A stretch of 64,000 bases of DNA from Chitinophaga pinensis (GTDB lineage Bacteria; Bacteroidota; Bacteroidia; Chitinophagales; Chitinophagaceae). This document shows positions 27,843 to 35,630 of the stretch, piece by piece. Below the pieces are notes generated by a model that had not been told where the DNA came from, ran no database searches, and saw only the letters and a program-made list of their open reading frames with translations. How positions within the stretch are numbered: position 1 is the first letter of the stretch; every line of letters begins with the position of its first letter. The stretch is from NCBI GenBank assembly GCA_902167325.1, contig LR632930.1:6138001-6202000 (forward strand), read 5' to 3'. The translations under genes and the position numbers were made by a program.

Positions 27843-28274
27843 CTATTCGTTTTGGATCACCAGACCTTCGTGTGCCAGCTCGATAGATTCGATGGCTACT
27901 TCATTACCGTCCGATTTGAGGTCGGAGCTTTGAACTTTTATGGGCCAGGCGTTCTTTACCTTCCATACCACCACCGGCTCGTGGTTTTCATTCAGCAGAC
28001 TGATCGTAACGTTGCGGCGCTCGATGGTATTCAGCGCTACGGTGTTCCACCAGTTGTAGAATTCATTGTCGCCCTTGAAAGTGCCACGTTTCATGGTGAT
28101 GTTGCTGTACTTGATCATGCCGGGCATTTTCGTTTTCACGTATTCCGGGCTGGCACCATCGCGGTACTCGATCGGGTCGATCTGAACATCAAGGCCGGAT
28201 ACTTCGGTAAACCCGATGTTGGCCCCACCCCATTCAACCTGGAAGTGGAACTTGGGAAGCGGATAATTCGCCAT
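27843..28274 (-). CDS. Inner tube protein 1 (Afp1-like, major tube subunit)
   Basis: A 143-residue protein of the phage tail-tube (Hcp-like) fold: 'FHFQVEWGGANIGFTEVSGLDVQI', 'YSNITMKRGTFKGDNEFYNWW' and 'RRNVTISLLNENHEPVVVW'. It stacks as hexamers to make the inner tube that is pushed through the target envelope. Found 30 nt after the sheath genes. Length and motifs are normal for the family. Confidence 0.92.
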   Translation of the reverse strand: MANYPLPKFHFQVEWGGANIGFTEVSGLDVQIDPIEYRDGASPEYVKTKMPGMIKYSNITMKRGTFKGDNEFYNWWNTVALNTIERRNVTISLLNENHEPVVVWKVKNAWPIKVQSSDLKSDGNEVAIESIELAHEGLVIQNE

Positions 28275-28304
28275 AACTCAGTTTTTTATGGATGGATGAG
28301 TAAA

Positions 28305-30332
28305 TCAGGATTCCTGCATTTTGTGGCTGAAACGGAGTACGATGAATTCCGCAGGCCGTACTGCTGCCATACCGATCTCCACGATCAGCCGGCCTTCCAG
28401 TATATCCTGTGCAGTCATTGTTTCTCCGAGGCCAACTTTCACATAAAAGGCCTGTTTGGTGGTAGCCCCTGCCAGCGCGCCCTGCCGCCATTGCAGCGTC
28501 AGGAAGTTTTCGAGCATGGCACGGATTCGCACCCAGGTATTGGCATCATTGTTTTCAAATACGAAAGGCTCCGATGCTTTCTTCGTAGATTCTTCCACGA
28601 AAGTGAAAAAGCGGCGGACGTTCACATAGCGCCATTCGTTATCGTTGCCGGCCAGCGTACGCGCTCCCCAAACGAGGATGCCTTTCCCGGTAAATGCCCG
28701 GATAGCGTTCACGCTCTTACCGTTTTCGTTCACGTTCAGCCCGCTCTGTTCCTGATCATTCAGCTTAACTGCCGGTGCCACCACACTGCGGAGGCTCATA
28801 TTGGCAGGTGCTTTCCATACACCACGGGTACGGTCGGTAGCGGCATAAATACCGGCTACGGCGCCGGATGGTGGCAACAGGCTCATTTCGAACTTTACCC
28901 TGTCCACCACGCCTTTAAAGAACGGATGGCGGGTAAACAGAAGCAGCTCCGCGTTATCTGTACGGTTAATCGAATCCTGCAATACGGCCATAAAAGCATC
29001 CGCTACTTTCTCGAACGCCTTACTCAGCGTCACGGAATTGGCAACGTTCTGAACAGTAGCCAGCGGCGTAGCACCAGTATAAGGATTGAGTTCAGGCTGA
29101 ATGGTAACCAGCGTGGCGCCCGCTATCCAGTCTGTAGCATTGAGATCGGTATAATCCGTATTCACCATTGCATCGGTACGCGGAGGGGCAGGATGTGATG
29201 CCAGTATGGCTCCGTTCTTTTCGAAAGAAATGAGTGCAATGAGTTGGAGCCTTAGATCCGTATTGGCTTTCAGTGTATTCAGCACATGGATCATGGCCGG
29301 TGTGTTCCCTGCATCCATTTCCAGCTTACGCATGGAAAGGGCAACGTTGCGCACGAAGGTCATCAGCGGGGCAAAAGCCGTACGGGCATTGGCAACGTTG
29401 ATAGCCGTCATTACTCCGAGTCGCAATGTTTCAAAATGAGCACTGATGGGGTTGTAGTTGCTGCGGTTAAGTACCGGGGCAGGTATTTTACTGAACACCC
29501 GTGCTTCTTCCAACAACCTGTCGCGCAACCCGGTTACCAATGCACTGTCTGCCGGCACAATATTATTAATGGTACCGTCAGGGATAGCCGCATTAGCCTG
29601 GTCGATGAAGGCCAACTGGGTAAAGCGGAGATTCTTGGGGTAAGACGATTGTAGCCAGGGATAATACGTGGCTGCATATTTCAACTCCTGGTTGCCCACC
29701 TGTGTACGGAAATTACCAATAGGATTTTCCGCATGGGCAAGGCCAAGCTGTCCGCCGGGGATATCGAGTACGGCAAACCGGTCCTGCAGTTTTGCACATT
29801 GGGCAATGGCTGCTTTATGGAAGTTGCCGCTGTTCACGAAATCAGGCGTACCGTCGCCTTCTTTCAACGCACAGGTATCCGGCGCGCAGATGATGGTAGG
29901 CTCATCTTCTTTAGACACGGCAGTAAGGCCGCCGAGGAGGCCCGTGGTGGCAGTACCCAGTGTTACATCAGTAGTGTAGTTACCTACGGAAACGATGTAG
30001 CAGGGTCCTCCGCCGTTGTCGAAGAAATGCTGTAGCGCATCGAACAGGAAGAACTTACGCCCGCTCACCGGCGTAACGTCCGTGATGTTATTCTGTGCAT
30101 CCAGCTTCACGGTAATTGTGGCGGGCGTGTAGGCTCCGCCGTAAAGGGAAGTATATTCCAGCATCGACGTGATGCGGACAGGGCGGTTGAGAAGCGTTTT
30201 CCCTCCCGGATCTGTTGTAAGCGCCGTATGGCCGATGAAGGCGGGGATGGCAGTTGCCACGGCTGCTACGGAAGGCGGTATCAGCGAAAGCTCTTCGACA
30301 AATACGCCTGGGGTCTTATAATCCATATCCAA
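28305..30332 (-). CDS. Contractile tail sheath protein (long paralogue)
   Basis: A 675-residue sheath subunit. The N-terminus 'PGVFVEELSLIPPSVAAVATAIPAFIGHT' and the C-terminus from 'GKGILVWGARTLAGNDNEWRYV' to 'RPAEFIVLRFSHKMQES' are the conserved inner sheath domain. About 190 extra residues in the middle, relative to its 482-residue neighbour, form the variable outer domain exposed on the particle surface. The two sheath genes are 13 nt apart and near-identical in their last ~130 residues. Afp and PVC also carry two or three sheath paralogues. Confidence 0.95.
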   Translation of the reverse strand: MDMDYKTPGVFVEELSLIPPSVAAVATAIPAFIGHTALTTDPGGKTLLNRPVRITSMLEYTSLYGGAYTPATITVKLDAQNNITDVTPVSGRKFFLFDALQHFFDNGGGPCYIVSVGNYTTDVTLGTATTGLLGGLTAVSKEDEPTIICAPDTCALKEGDGTPDFVNSGNFHKAAIAQCAKLQDRFAVLDIPGGQLGLAHAENPIGNFRTQVGNQELKYAATYYPWLQSSYPKNLRFTQLAFIDQANAAIPDGTINNIVPADSALVTGLRDRLLEEARVFSKIPAPVLNRSNYNPISAHFETLRLGVMTAINVANARTAFAPLMTFVRNVALSMRKLEMDAGNTPAMIHVLNTLKANTDLRLQLIALISFEKNGAILASHPAPPRTDAMVNTDYTDLNATDWIAGATLVTIQPELNPYTGATPLATVQNVANSVTLSKAFEKVADAFMAVLQDSINRTDNAELLLFTRHPFFKGVVDRVKFEMSLLPPSGAVAGIYAATDRTRGVWKAPANMSLRSVVAPAVKLNDQEQSGLNVNENGKSVNAIRAFTGKGILVWGARTLAGNDNEWRYVNVRRFFTFVEESTKKASEPFVFENNDANTWVRIRAMLENFLTLQWRQGALAGATTKQAFYVKVGLGETMTAQDILEGRLIVEIGMAAVRPAEFIVLRFSHKMQES

Positions 30333-30345
30333 TCAGATTAAGAGG

Positions 30346-31794
30346 TTAAGATTCCTGCATTTTGTGGCTGTAGCGGAGTACGATGAATTCCGCAGGACGA
30401 ACCACGGCCATACCGATCTCCACGATCATGCGACCTTCGAGAATATCCTGCGCGGTCATGGTTTGTCCCAGCCCCACTTTCACATAAAAAGCATGCTCGG
30501 GTTTAGCGCCAGCCAGCGCTCCTGCCCGCCATTGGAGGATAAGAAAGTTCTCGATCATGGCGCGCACCTTCACCCAGGTGTTGGCATCATTCGGCTCAAA
30601 CACGAATGGCTCGGATGCTTTCTTGGTAGATTCTTCCACCATGTTGAAGAAGCGGCGAACACTCACATAGCGCCATTCGTTATCGTTGCCGGCCAGCGTG
30701 CGCGCCCCCCATACGAGTACACCTTTACCGCTGAAGGAACGGATGGCGTTCACACTCTTGCCTGTTGTATGCACATTCAGATTCTCCTGCGTATCGTCGC
30801 TGATGGTTACCAGCGGCTTGCGCACGAAACGGAGACTGGTATTGGCCGGGGCCTTCCATACTCCGCGTGTGGCATCTACGGTGGCATACACGCCCGCAAT
30901 GGTACTGCTGGGCGGCATGATCACCGGCATGGCCGTTATGGTATTTTTAATCTGATGGTATAATTTATTCGCTACATGATACAGTGAGTTGGCTTCCTGC
31001 GGAACGGTAGGCTCAAAGAGCCGCAGCACCATGGCACCTGGTACGGGGTTGCCGTTGAGCGAACCGGTAATGGTAACCGCTTCTTCGTTATAATTCAGCG
31101 TCAGCGAAGTTTCGAGATGCGGATAATATGCGGCACCATACAACAGGTTGTTGTTGCCGATTAGGGTACGGAAACCGTTAGCGTTATCATCGATCACATT
31201 GGTGTTACCGGGATTGGTGTAATCGAGGTGACCGTTAAACACGTCCATGATCACAAAGCGGTCTTTCAGATCGGCGCATTGTGCCAATGCGAGCGCCTGC
31301 AGATTATAGAAATCGCCCTGGTTGAGAATCTGCGCATCAGGGAATACGAGCAGTGTAGGCTCATCTTCTTTGGCAATGGCTGCCAGGCCCGCGGTGTAAT
31401 TACCGATAGTAGCTGCTGGAGGCGTAGCCGTATCAGGCCCGATGGAAACAATGTAGCAGGGTCCTCCGCCATTAGAAAAGTACATCTGCATGGCATAGTA
31501 CATCCGGAAAAGTGCGGCAGGCGCTGTTGGTCCGGCTGCTATCACATGCTGTGCGTTCACAGTGTTAACCTGTGCAGTGAAGGTTTCCAGCCGGGCGCCG
31601 AAAATGGATTCGTAATCCACCATGGAAGTGATGCGCACCGGTTTGTTCACCAGCGAGTTGCCATTCATGGTAGTAATGCGTGTGTAGCCGATGAAGGCCG
31701 GGATGGCAGTTTCCACCTGCGCCACAGACGGCGGGAATTTGGGTACCTCGTCGATGTAAACGCCGGGGGTTTTAAGATTTGCTAAGTTTAACAT
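30346..31794 (-). CDS. Contractile tail sheath protein (short paralogue)
   Basis: A 482-residue sheath subunit with the same N-terminal ('PGVYIDEVPKFPPSVAQVETAIPAFIGYT') and C-terminal ('KGVLVWGARTLAGNDNEWRYV', 'EFIVLRYSHKMQES') core as the longer neighbour, but a shorter outer domain. It is the first sheath gene in transcription order. One paralogue is probably the bulk sheath and the other a minor ring near the baseplate or the cap; the sequence alone does not say which. Confidence 0.95.
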   Translation of the reverse strand: MLNLANLKTPGVYIDEVPKFPPSVAQVETAIPAFIGYTRITTMNGNSLVNKPVRITSMVDYESIFGARLETFTAQVNTVNAQHVIAAGPTAPAALFRMYYAMQMYFSNGGGPCYIVSIGPDTATPPAATIGNYTAGLAAIAKEDEPTLLVFPDAQILNQGDFYNLQALALAQCADLKDRFVIMDVFNGHLDYTNPGNTNVIDDNANGFRTLIGNNNLLYGAAYYPHLETSLTLNYNEEAVTITGSLNGNPVPGAMVLRLFEPTVPQEANSLYHVANKLYHQIKNTITAMPVIMPPSSTIAGVYATVDATRGVWKAPANTSLRFVRKPLVTISDDTQENLNVHTTGKSVNAIRSFSGKGVLVWGARTLAGNDNEWRYVSVRRFFNMVEESTKKASEPFVFEPNDANTWVKVRAMIENFLILQWRAGALAGAKPEHAFYVKVGLGQTMTAQDILEGRMIVEIGMAVVRPAEFIVLRYSHKMQES

Positions 31795-31809
31795 GAGCGA
31801 TCAGTTTAA

Positions 31810-32562
31810 TCAGGTTCTTTGAAAGTTGATGCTGTATTCCCGTGGCTGTGGGGCCAGGTGCCAGGCTTGCTTGAATATGTCGATCACACCGCAGACATCG
31901 GCCGTGGCGGCGTTCTGGTCGAAGACTACTTTCTCTTCCAGCGGCGCACCACCTTCGAGACGTACTACATAAGCTCCGCGCGGATGTGGACGAAGATCCA
32001 GGCCTACACGTTCCTGCAGCGGAGCAACAGCTTCGCTGAGGGTGAAGCTCACTGGTGCTCCCGCAGTTATTTTCCCGGCACGGATCTGGTTAAAGGTTCC
32101 GGGCGTTATTCTACGGGAAAGGAGATATCCGCTCAGCGCGCCATTTTCTGCGTTGCCTGCATTAGCGGTGGCGGTGAGGGTTACAAGGTTACCGGCAAGA
32201 TTAGCGTCGATAACACCGGCGGCGGTGAGATTGCTGGCGTAGAAGATGCGGCGCCCCAGTTGCTGCGTGCCCTGTTCAAAGAAATCGGGCAGTGCTGCGC
32301 GGGCTTTATCGATAATGAGCCAGAAAGTAAATTGAACGGGTTGTGTGAGTGCGGTGGCGGGTACCCATGTAACGCCATTATGGTGTTGTTTGCAAAATGC
32401 AGTAAGGCCGCCGGGAGAGGAACGGATGAGCAGGCCAAAATTAGCTGCTGCCGCCTCACTAAGCGGGGAAAGGATCAGGCGAACACCGTCGCCGGGGTCT
32501 GCGTTGTTGATACGGATGCGTATCCTGAATTCAGGGGTATAACGCCAAACCAGTTTTTCCAT
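31810..32562 (-). CDS. Unrecognised eCIS operon protein between cap and sheath genes
   Basis: A 250-residue protein that I do not recognise. It starts 44 nt after the DUF4255 gene and ends 15 nt before the first sheath gene, so it is part of the structural run. Visible: N-terminal 'VWRYTPEFRIRIRI', a predicted all-beta pattern, a 'QFTFWLIIDKARAALPDFFE' segment and 'LRPHPRGAYVVRLEGG' near the end. No signal peptide, membrane helix or cysteine pairs. Two internal sections read as possible beta-sandwich domains. Its position matches where other eCIS keep cap-adaptor or terminator-associated genes, so a cap-proximal structural role is a reasonable guess. Confidence 0.55.
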   Translation of the reverse strand: MEKLVWRYTPEFRIRIRINNADPGDGVRLILSPLSEAAAANFGLLIRSSPGGLTAFCKQHHNGVTWVPATALTQPVQFTFWLIIDKARAALPDFFEQGTQQLGRRIFYASNLTAAGVIDANLAGNLVTLTATANAGNAENGALSGYLLSRRITPGTFNQIRAGKITAGAPVSFTLSEAVAPLQERVGLDLRPHPRGAYVVRLEGGAPLEEKVVFDQNAATADVCGVIDIFKQAWHLAPQPREYSINFQRT

Positions 32563-32606
32563 GGTTACTACGCAAAGGGGTTAGTCAATTACAATTCGTG
32601 CCGAAG

Positions 32607-33200
32607 CTATTCGGTTTTAGTACCTAGTACCTGCGTTTGCAGGTTGATTTCTGTAATGATGCCGGAGCCGGACTGCGGAGCGTCCTGGATAACGGCCATT
32701 CTCATTTTATAGATGACAGACGGAATGTATTTCCCTCCCATCACGCTCCACAATTGGTTCAACTCTTCGAATCGGGTGGAATACAGGTCAAAAATAACGC
32801 GGTTTAGCTGGAGGGTTCCCAGCACGGGTGTGTCTGCAGGCGTAAATACAAACTGCCGCTGAAAAAATGCGATCACCTGCGAGATGCGCTGCAGGGCTGT
32901 GCTGTAAGTATTTTTATTGGCGCTGACCAGGATGAACACATTGAGGTGGATCTCAGGTTGCCGCTCCACTACTTCGGGGATACCGTTGGTATACACCGTG
33001 CGCCGGAAGGGCAGGTTGCGCAAGGTTTCTTCCTGCTGAATGTTTACAACGGACACAACGATCTTATCACTCACATTCTGCGAAGGATTTTCCTGATAGG
33101 CATCCGCGAACGATATATTGCCGAGGACAACTTCAGGATCAAGCGTACCGATATATGTGTTCAACTTACCAATGATCGCGCTCAAAACCTGATCAATCAT
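32607..33200 (-). CDS. DUF4255 / Pvc16-like tail terminator (cap) protein
   Basis: A 197-residue protein, first gene of the eCIS run. 'MIDQVLSAIIGKLNTYI', 'IVVSVVNIQQEETLRN', 'HLNVFILVSANK', 'ALQRISQVIAFFQRQ' and 'LNQLWSVMGGKYIPSVIYKMRM' match the DUF4255 family. In Afp and PVC particles this protein (Afp16/Pvc16) forms the ring that closes the end distal from the baseplate. It is usually the last gene in the classical cassettes; here it leads the operon. Confidence 0.9.
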   Translation of the reverse strand: MIDQVLSAIIGKLNTYIGTLDPEVVLGNISFADAYQENPSQNVSDKIVVSVVNIQQEETLRNLPFRRTVYTNGIPEVVERQPEIHLNVFILVSANKNTYSTALQRISQVIAFFQRQFVFTPADTPVLGTLQLNRVIFDLYSTRFEELNQLWSVMGGKYIPSVIYKMRMAVIQDAPQSGSGIITEINLQTQVLGTKTE

Positions 33201-33519
33201 CAGTGATAGATTTCGGGGTTTGCGCTGAGAAAAATGTTATTGGAAACCGGGGTCTAACTAATACTTCTTATAGTGCTGTGTTTGGGGCTGTGCTACAATT
33301 CCAAGGTTTTTCTAACGATGTAATATTAGGTAATAAAATTTAATTCACAAAAAAAATCGATAACTGGCGGGATGCGGATGATATCTGGTTTTATGCGGTG
33401 CAAACATGTTGTAATGCGGGTACACAGCAGTATCATAAATGTGATTATTATTAAACAACGTTAAGCATGTGTGCCTGCCAAAACTGTAAGCTCCACTCTT
33501 ACATATGAACAACTGAATT
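33201..33519. other. Intergenic region upstream of the eCIS operon
   Basis: About 320 nt, A/T-richer than its surroundings. It must hold the eCIS promoter on the minus strand, but no clean TAnnTTTG box is visible there (searched as CAAAnnTA on the plus strand). A 105-codon minus-strand frame at 33345-33662 has no recognisable content and I do not annotate it. No terminator hairpin or tRNA seen. Confidence 0.45.
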
Positions 33520-33729
33520 TTGCAAAGCGTTACTGCTCCGGATACTACAACTAGACTTGGCTTCAAAGTACTATCACTTAAAAAGCTGGTGAGTTTGATG
33601 AAAGAAAACGGAGTAATAATAATAGCAGAACCTGCACAAACGGAATGGGGCTTCAACGCCATTGTTGAAGATCATGATGGGAGAAAAAATGAACTTACTG
33701 AAGTTACTCCGGCAAACCTTCCACAATAA
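33520..33729 (+). pseudogene. Remnant of a VOC/glyoxalase-type protein (C-terminal half)
   Basis: A 69-codon frame whose content ('LGFKVLSLKKLVSLMKENGV', 'TEWGFNAIVEDHDGRKNELTE') matches the second half of a vicinal-oxygen-chelate (glyoxalase/bleomycin resistance) module, including the final 'DHDG-x-x-NELTE' strand that carries the metal-ligand Glu. The first half is missing: an in-frame stop lies just upstream at 33514-33516, and the only start is a TTG. The end overlaps the 3' end of rsmI by 26 bp. The base composition is lower in G+C than both neighbours. I read it as a decaying fragment. Confidence 0.5.
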
Positions 33730-34378
33730 TAACGATCTCACCTTTCACGGCTTTGGCCTGAAAGTGATCACGCACTTCGGTGAGGGTGCCGCGCTTGTTC
33801 TCTTCGAACATCTTGGTGAGCTCGCGCGATACACAGCATTGGCGGGATTCTCCGAAATACTGCATAAAGTCTTCGAGGGATTTTACGAGACGGTGGGGCG
33901 ATTCGTAAAAAACCATCGTACGGGTTTCAGTAGCAAGGAGCGTCAATAGGGTATGACGGCCTTTCTTGAGCGGGAGGAAGCCTTCGAAGGCAAAGCGGTT
34001 CATGGGGATGCCGCTGTTTACGAGGGCAGGAACGAAGGCGGTGGCACCGGGGAGGCATTCCACATCAACCCCTTCGCGGATACATTCGCGCACCAGGAGA
34101 TATCCCGGGTCGCTCACGCCAGGGGTACCGGCATCGGTTACAAGGGCCATGGAGCGCCCTTCCTTTAACTGTTGTACCAGATGCTGTAACACCTTATGCT
34201 CATTATGCTGATGATAAGGTGTTACAGGCTTGCTGATACCGTAATGCTTGAGGAGTATCCCCGAAGTACGGGTATCTTCCGCGAGCACCAGCTCCACCGT
34301 CTCCAACACCTTAACGGCCCGGTACGTAATGTCGCCCAGATTTCCTATCGGCGATGGGATGAGATAGAGCCTTGACAA
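33704..34378 (-). CDS. rsmI: 16S rRNA (cytidine(1402)-2'-O)-methyltransferase
   Basis: A 224-residue protein with the tetrapyrrole-methylase fold of RsmI: 'LYLIPSPIGNLGDITYRAVKVLE' at the N-terminus, 'LAEDTRTSGILLKHYGI', 'ALVTDAGTPGVSDPGYLLVREC' and 'LPGATAFVPALVNSG'. RsmI methylates the ribose of C1402 in the ribosomal decoding site, using S-adenosylmethionine. It is shorter than the E. coli enzyme (~286 residues) and lacks its C-terminal extension, as is common in Bacteroidota. It starts 3 nt after purS and is likely co-transcribed with it. Confidence 0.95.
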   Translation of the reverse strand: MSRLYLIPSPIGNLGDITYRAVKVLETVELVLAEDTRTSGILLKHYGISKPVTPYHQHNEHKVLQHLVQQLKEGRSMALVTDAGTPGVSDPGYLLVRECIREGVDVECLPGATAFVPALVNSGIPMNRFAFEGFLPLKKGRHTLLTLLATETRTMVFYESPHRLVKSLEDFMQYFGESRQCCVSRELTKMFEENKRGTLTEVRDHFQAKAVKGEIVIIVEGLPE

Positions 34379-34381
34379 TGC

Positions 34382-34627
34382 TTATTGAATGTTTACTTCG
34401 TAAGATTCCATTACCTGGTTAGCCAGCAGTTTCTGACAGGCGTTTTCAGCGATCTGTTGCGCTTCTTCTTTGGAAGACGCGTCGATCTGGAGCGTAATGT
34501 GTTTGCCTACACGTACGTCGTGTACATTTCCCAGGCCCAGGTTCTTCAATCCGCCCAGCACAGCCTTGCCTTGGGGGTCCAGCAGTTCTTTCAACGGCAT
34601 CACGTTGATATGCGCAGTAAATGTCAT
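34382..34627 (-). CDS. purS: Phosphoribosylformylglycinamidine synthase subunit PurS
   Basis: An 81-residue protein: 'FTAHINVMPLKELLDPQGKAVLGGLKNLG' and 'VRVGKHITLQIDA' are the PurS signature. PurS bridges PurQ and PurL in the fourth step of purine biosynthesis. purL and purQ are not in the window. A TAGCTTTG -7 box lies 20 nt upstream of the start. Confidence 0.93.
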   Translation of the reverse strand: MTFTAHINVMPLKELLDPQGKAVLGGLKNLGLGNVHDVRVGKHITLQIDASSKEEAQQIAENACQKLLANQVMESYEVNIQ

Positions 34628-34647
34628 TTGTTCGAAAAATTTAGACG

Positions 34648-34655
34648 CAAAGCTA
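34648..34655 (-). promoter_or_regulatory. Bacteroidota -7 promoter box for purS-rsmI
   Basis: The minus strand reads TAGCTTTG followed by C, an exact TAnnTTTG match, 20 nt before the purS ATG. No convincing -33 TTG was found at the right spacing. Confidence 0.6.
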
Positions 34656-34693
34656 GCAATTTACTATGAAATTCCCCGGAAGGAATTGCAGAA

Positions 34694-35461
34694 TCAGCCA
34701 TGCTGGCTCTTTGGGGGTACAATTAGCGACAGTACAACATATACTGCAAACACAAACGGCACCGCCGCATATCCCAATACCGGTATACTCGCCACAGTGA
34801 GGATCACCAGTAAAAAGCGGGGCCAGTTATCTTTTACCGTCAGGTTTTTGAATTTCAGGCTGATCATGGGATGGGAACTTACCATGAGGTAGCACAAAGC
34901 AGCAATGATGCCGTATAATACCCAGATGTTTTCCAGCCACTGTGCCAGTCCGAACGGATTGTAGAGCATAATCAGCGGGAAAGAAGCCACCAGGAAGCCC
35001 ACTGCCGGTGTAGGAACGCCGATAAAGTGTTCCGTTTGCCGGGTATCGAGATTGAATACTGCGAGGCGGTATGCGGCGAAGCAGGGCACCTGCAGCGCCG
35101 GAGCGAGATTGAATACCGATACATCATATACTTCCGGCATTTGCATATAAGCGCTTTGCAGAAGGCGGAACAGGATCATCCCCGGCACCACCCCGAAAGA
35201 TACCACGTCTGCCAGCGAATCCAGCTGCTTGCCCATCTCGCTCGACACTTTCAGCAACCGCGCCACAAATCCATCAAAGAAATCGATGATACCGGCCAGC
35301 ACTACCAGTCCGCTTGCCCAGTAGATCGGCTCAGGGTTGGTAATGGTGTATTCCGTGCCGTTGAATTCGGCGATGTATTCAGGGGCGTGCAGGATAAAAA
35401 TAATAGCCAGCGCTCCGCAGAAAAGGTTGGACAGCGTAAGGATGTTAGGAATTTGTTTCAT
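34694..35461 (-). CDS. pssA: CDP-diacylglycerol--serine O-phosphatidyltransferase
   Basis: With the start at 35461 (MKQIPNILTLSNL) the product has 255 residues; the longer frame from 35581 adds 40 residues unlike any homologue. The CDP-alcohol phosphotransferase motif DG-x2-AR-x8-G-x3-D-x3-D is complete in 'DFFDGFVARLLKVSSEMGKQ' and the following 'LDSLAD'. Seven or so hydrophobic segments follow. The enzyme makes phosphatidylserine, the precursor of phosphatidylethanolamine, in the inner membrane. Confidence 0.93.
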   Translation of the reverse strand: MKQIPNILTLSNLFCGALAIIFILHAPEYIAEFNGTEYTITNPEPIYWASGLVVLAGIIDFFDGFVARLLKVSSEMGKQLDSLADVVSFGVVPGMILFRLLQSAYMQMPEVYDVSVFNLAPALQVPCFAAYRLAVFNLDTRQTEHFIGVPTPAVGFLVASFPLIMLYNPFGLAQWLENIWVLYGIIAALCYLMVSSHPMISLKFKNLTVKDNWPRFLLVILTVASIPVLGYAAVPFVFAVYVVLSLIVPPKSQHG

Positions 35462-35581
35462 GATACCGGTTGTTGGCGCCAGCGCCTGTGATCGGGAAAG
35501 TTTTCGGACAAGTGCCCGGTTTCCCGGCGGAAAAATATTAAAAATTGAAGAATATAAGTGAAATGCCTGCTGCAGGTTCAT

Positions 35582-35612
35582 AAAAAAAGCCCCCTGCGCA
35601 ATGCGGGGGGCT
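35582..35612 (-). terminator. Rho-independent terminator of the aminopeptidase P gene
   Basis: AGCCCCCTGC and GCGGGGGGCT (one G-T pair) form a strong G/C stem; reading the minus strand, it is followed by TTTTTTT. It lies 19 nt past the stop of the aminopeptidase P gene. Confidence 0.9.
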
Positions 35613-35630
35613 TTGGGATGGCGGGTGCCA

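Noticed and set aside
27252..29198. 648-codon plus-strand frame across the tube and sheath genes
   Set aside because: Antisense shadow of the well-supported tube and sheath genes; translation shows no family features.
4767..33200. Prophage or type VI secretion system
   Set aside because: No capsid, portal, terminase, integrase or lysis pair; no TssJLM membrane complex or ClpV. Cap, LysM hub, DUF5908 and AAA+ ATPase fit eCIS.
33345..33662. 105-codon minus-strand ORF before the eCIS operon
   Set aside because: No recognisable content, A/T-rich, and it overlaps the VOC remnant on the other strand.
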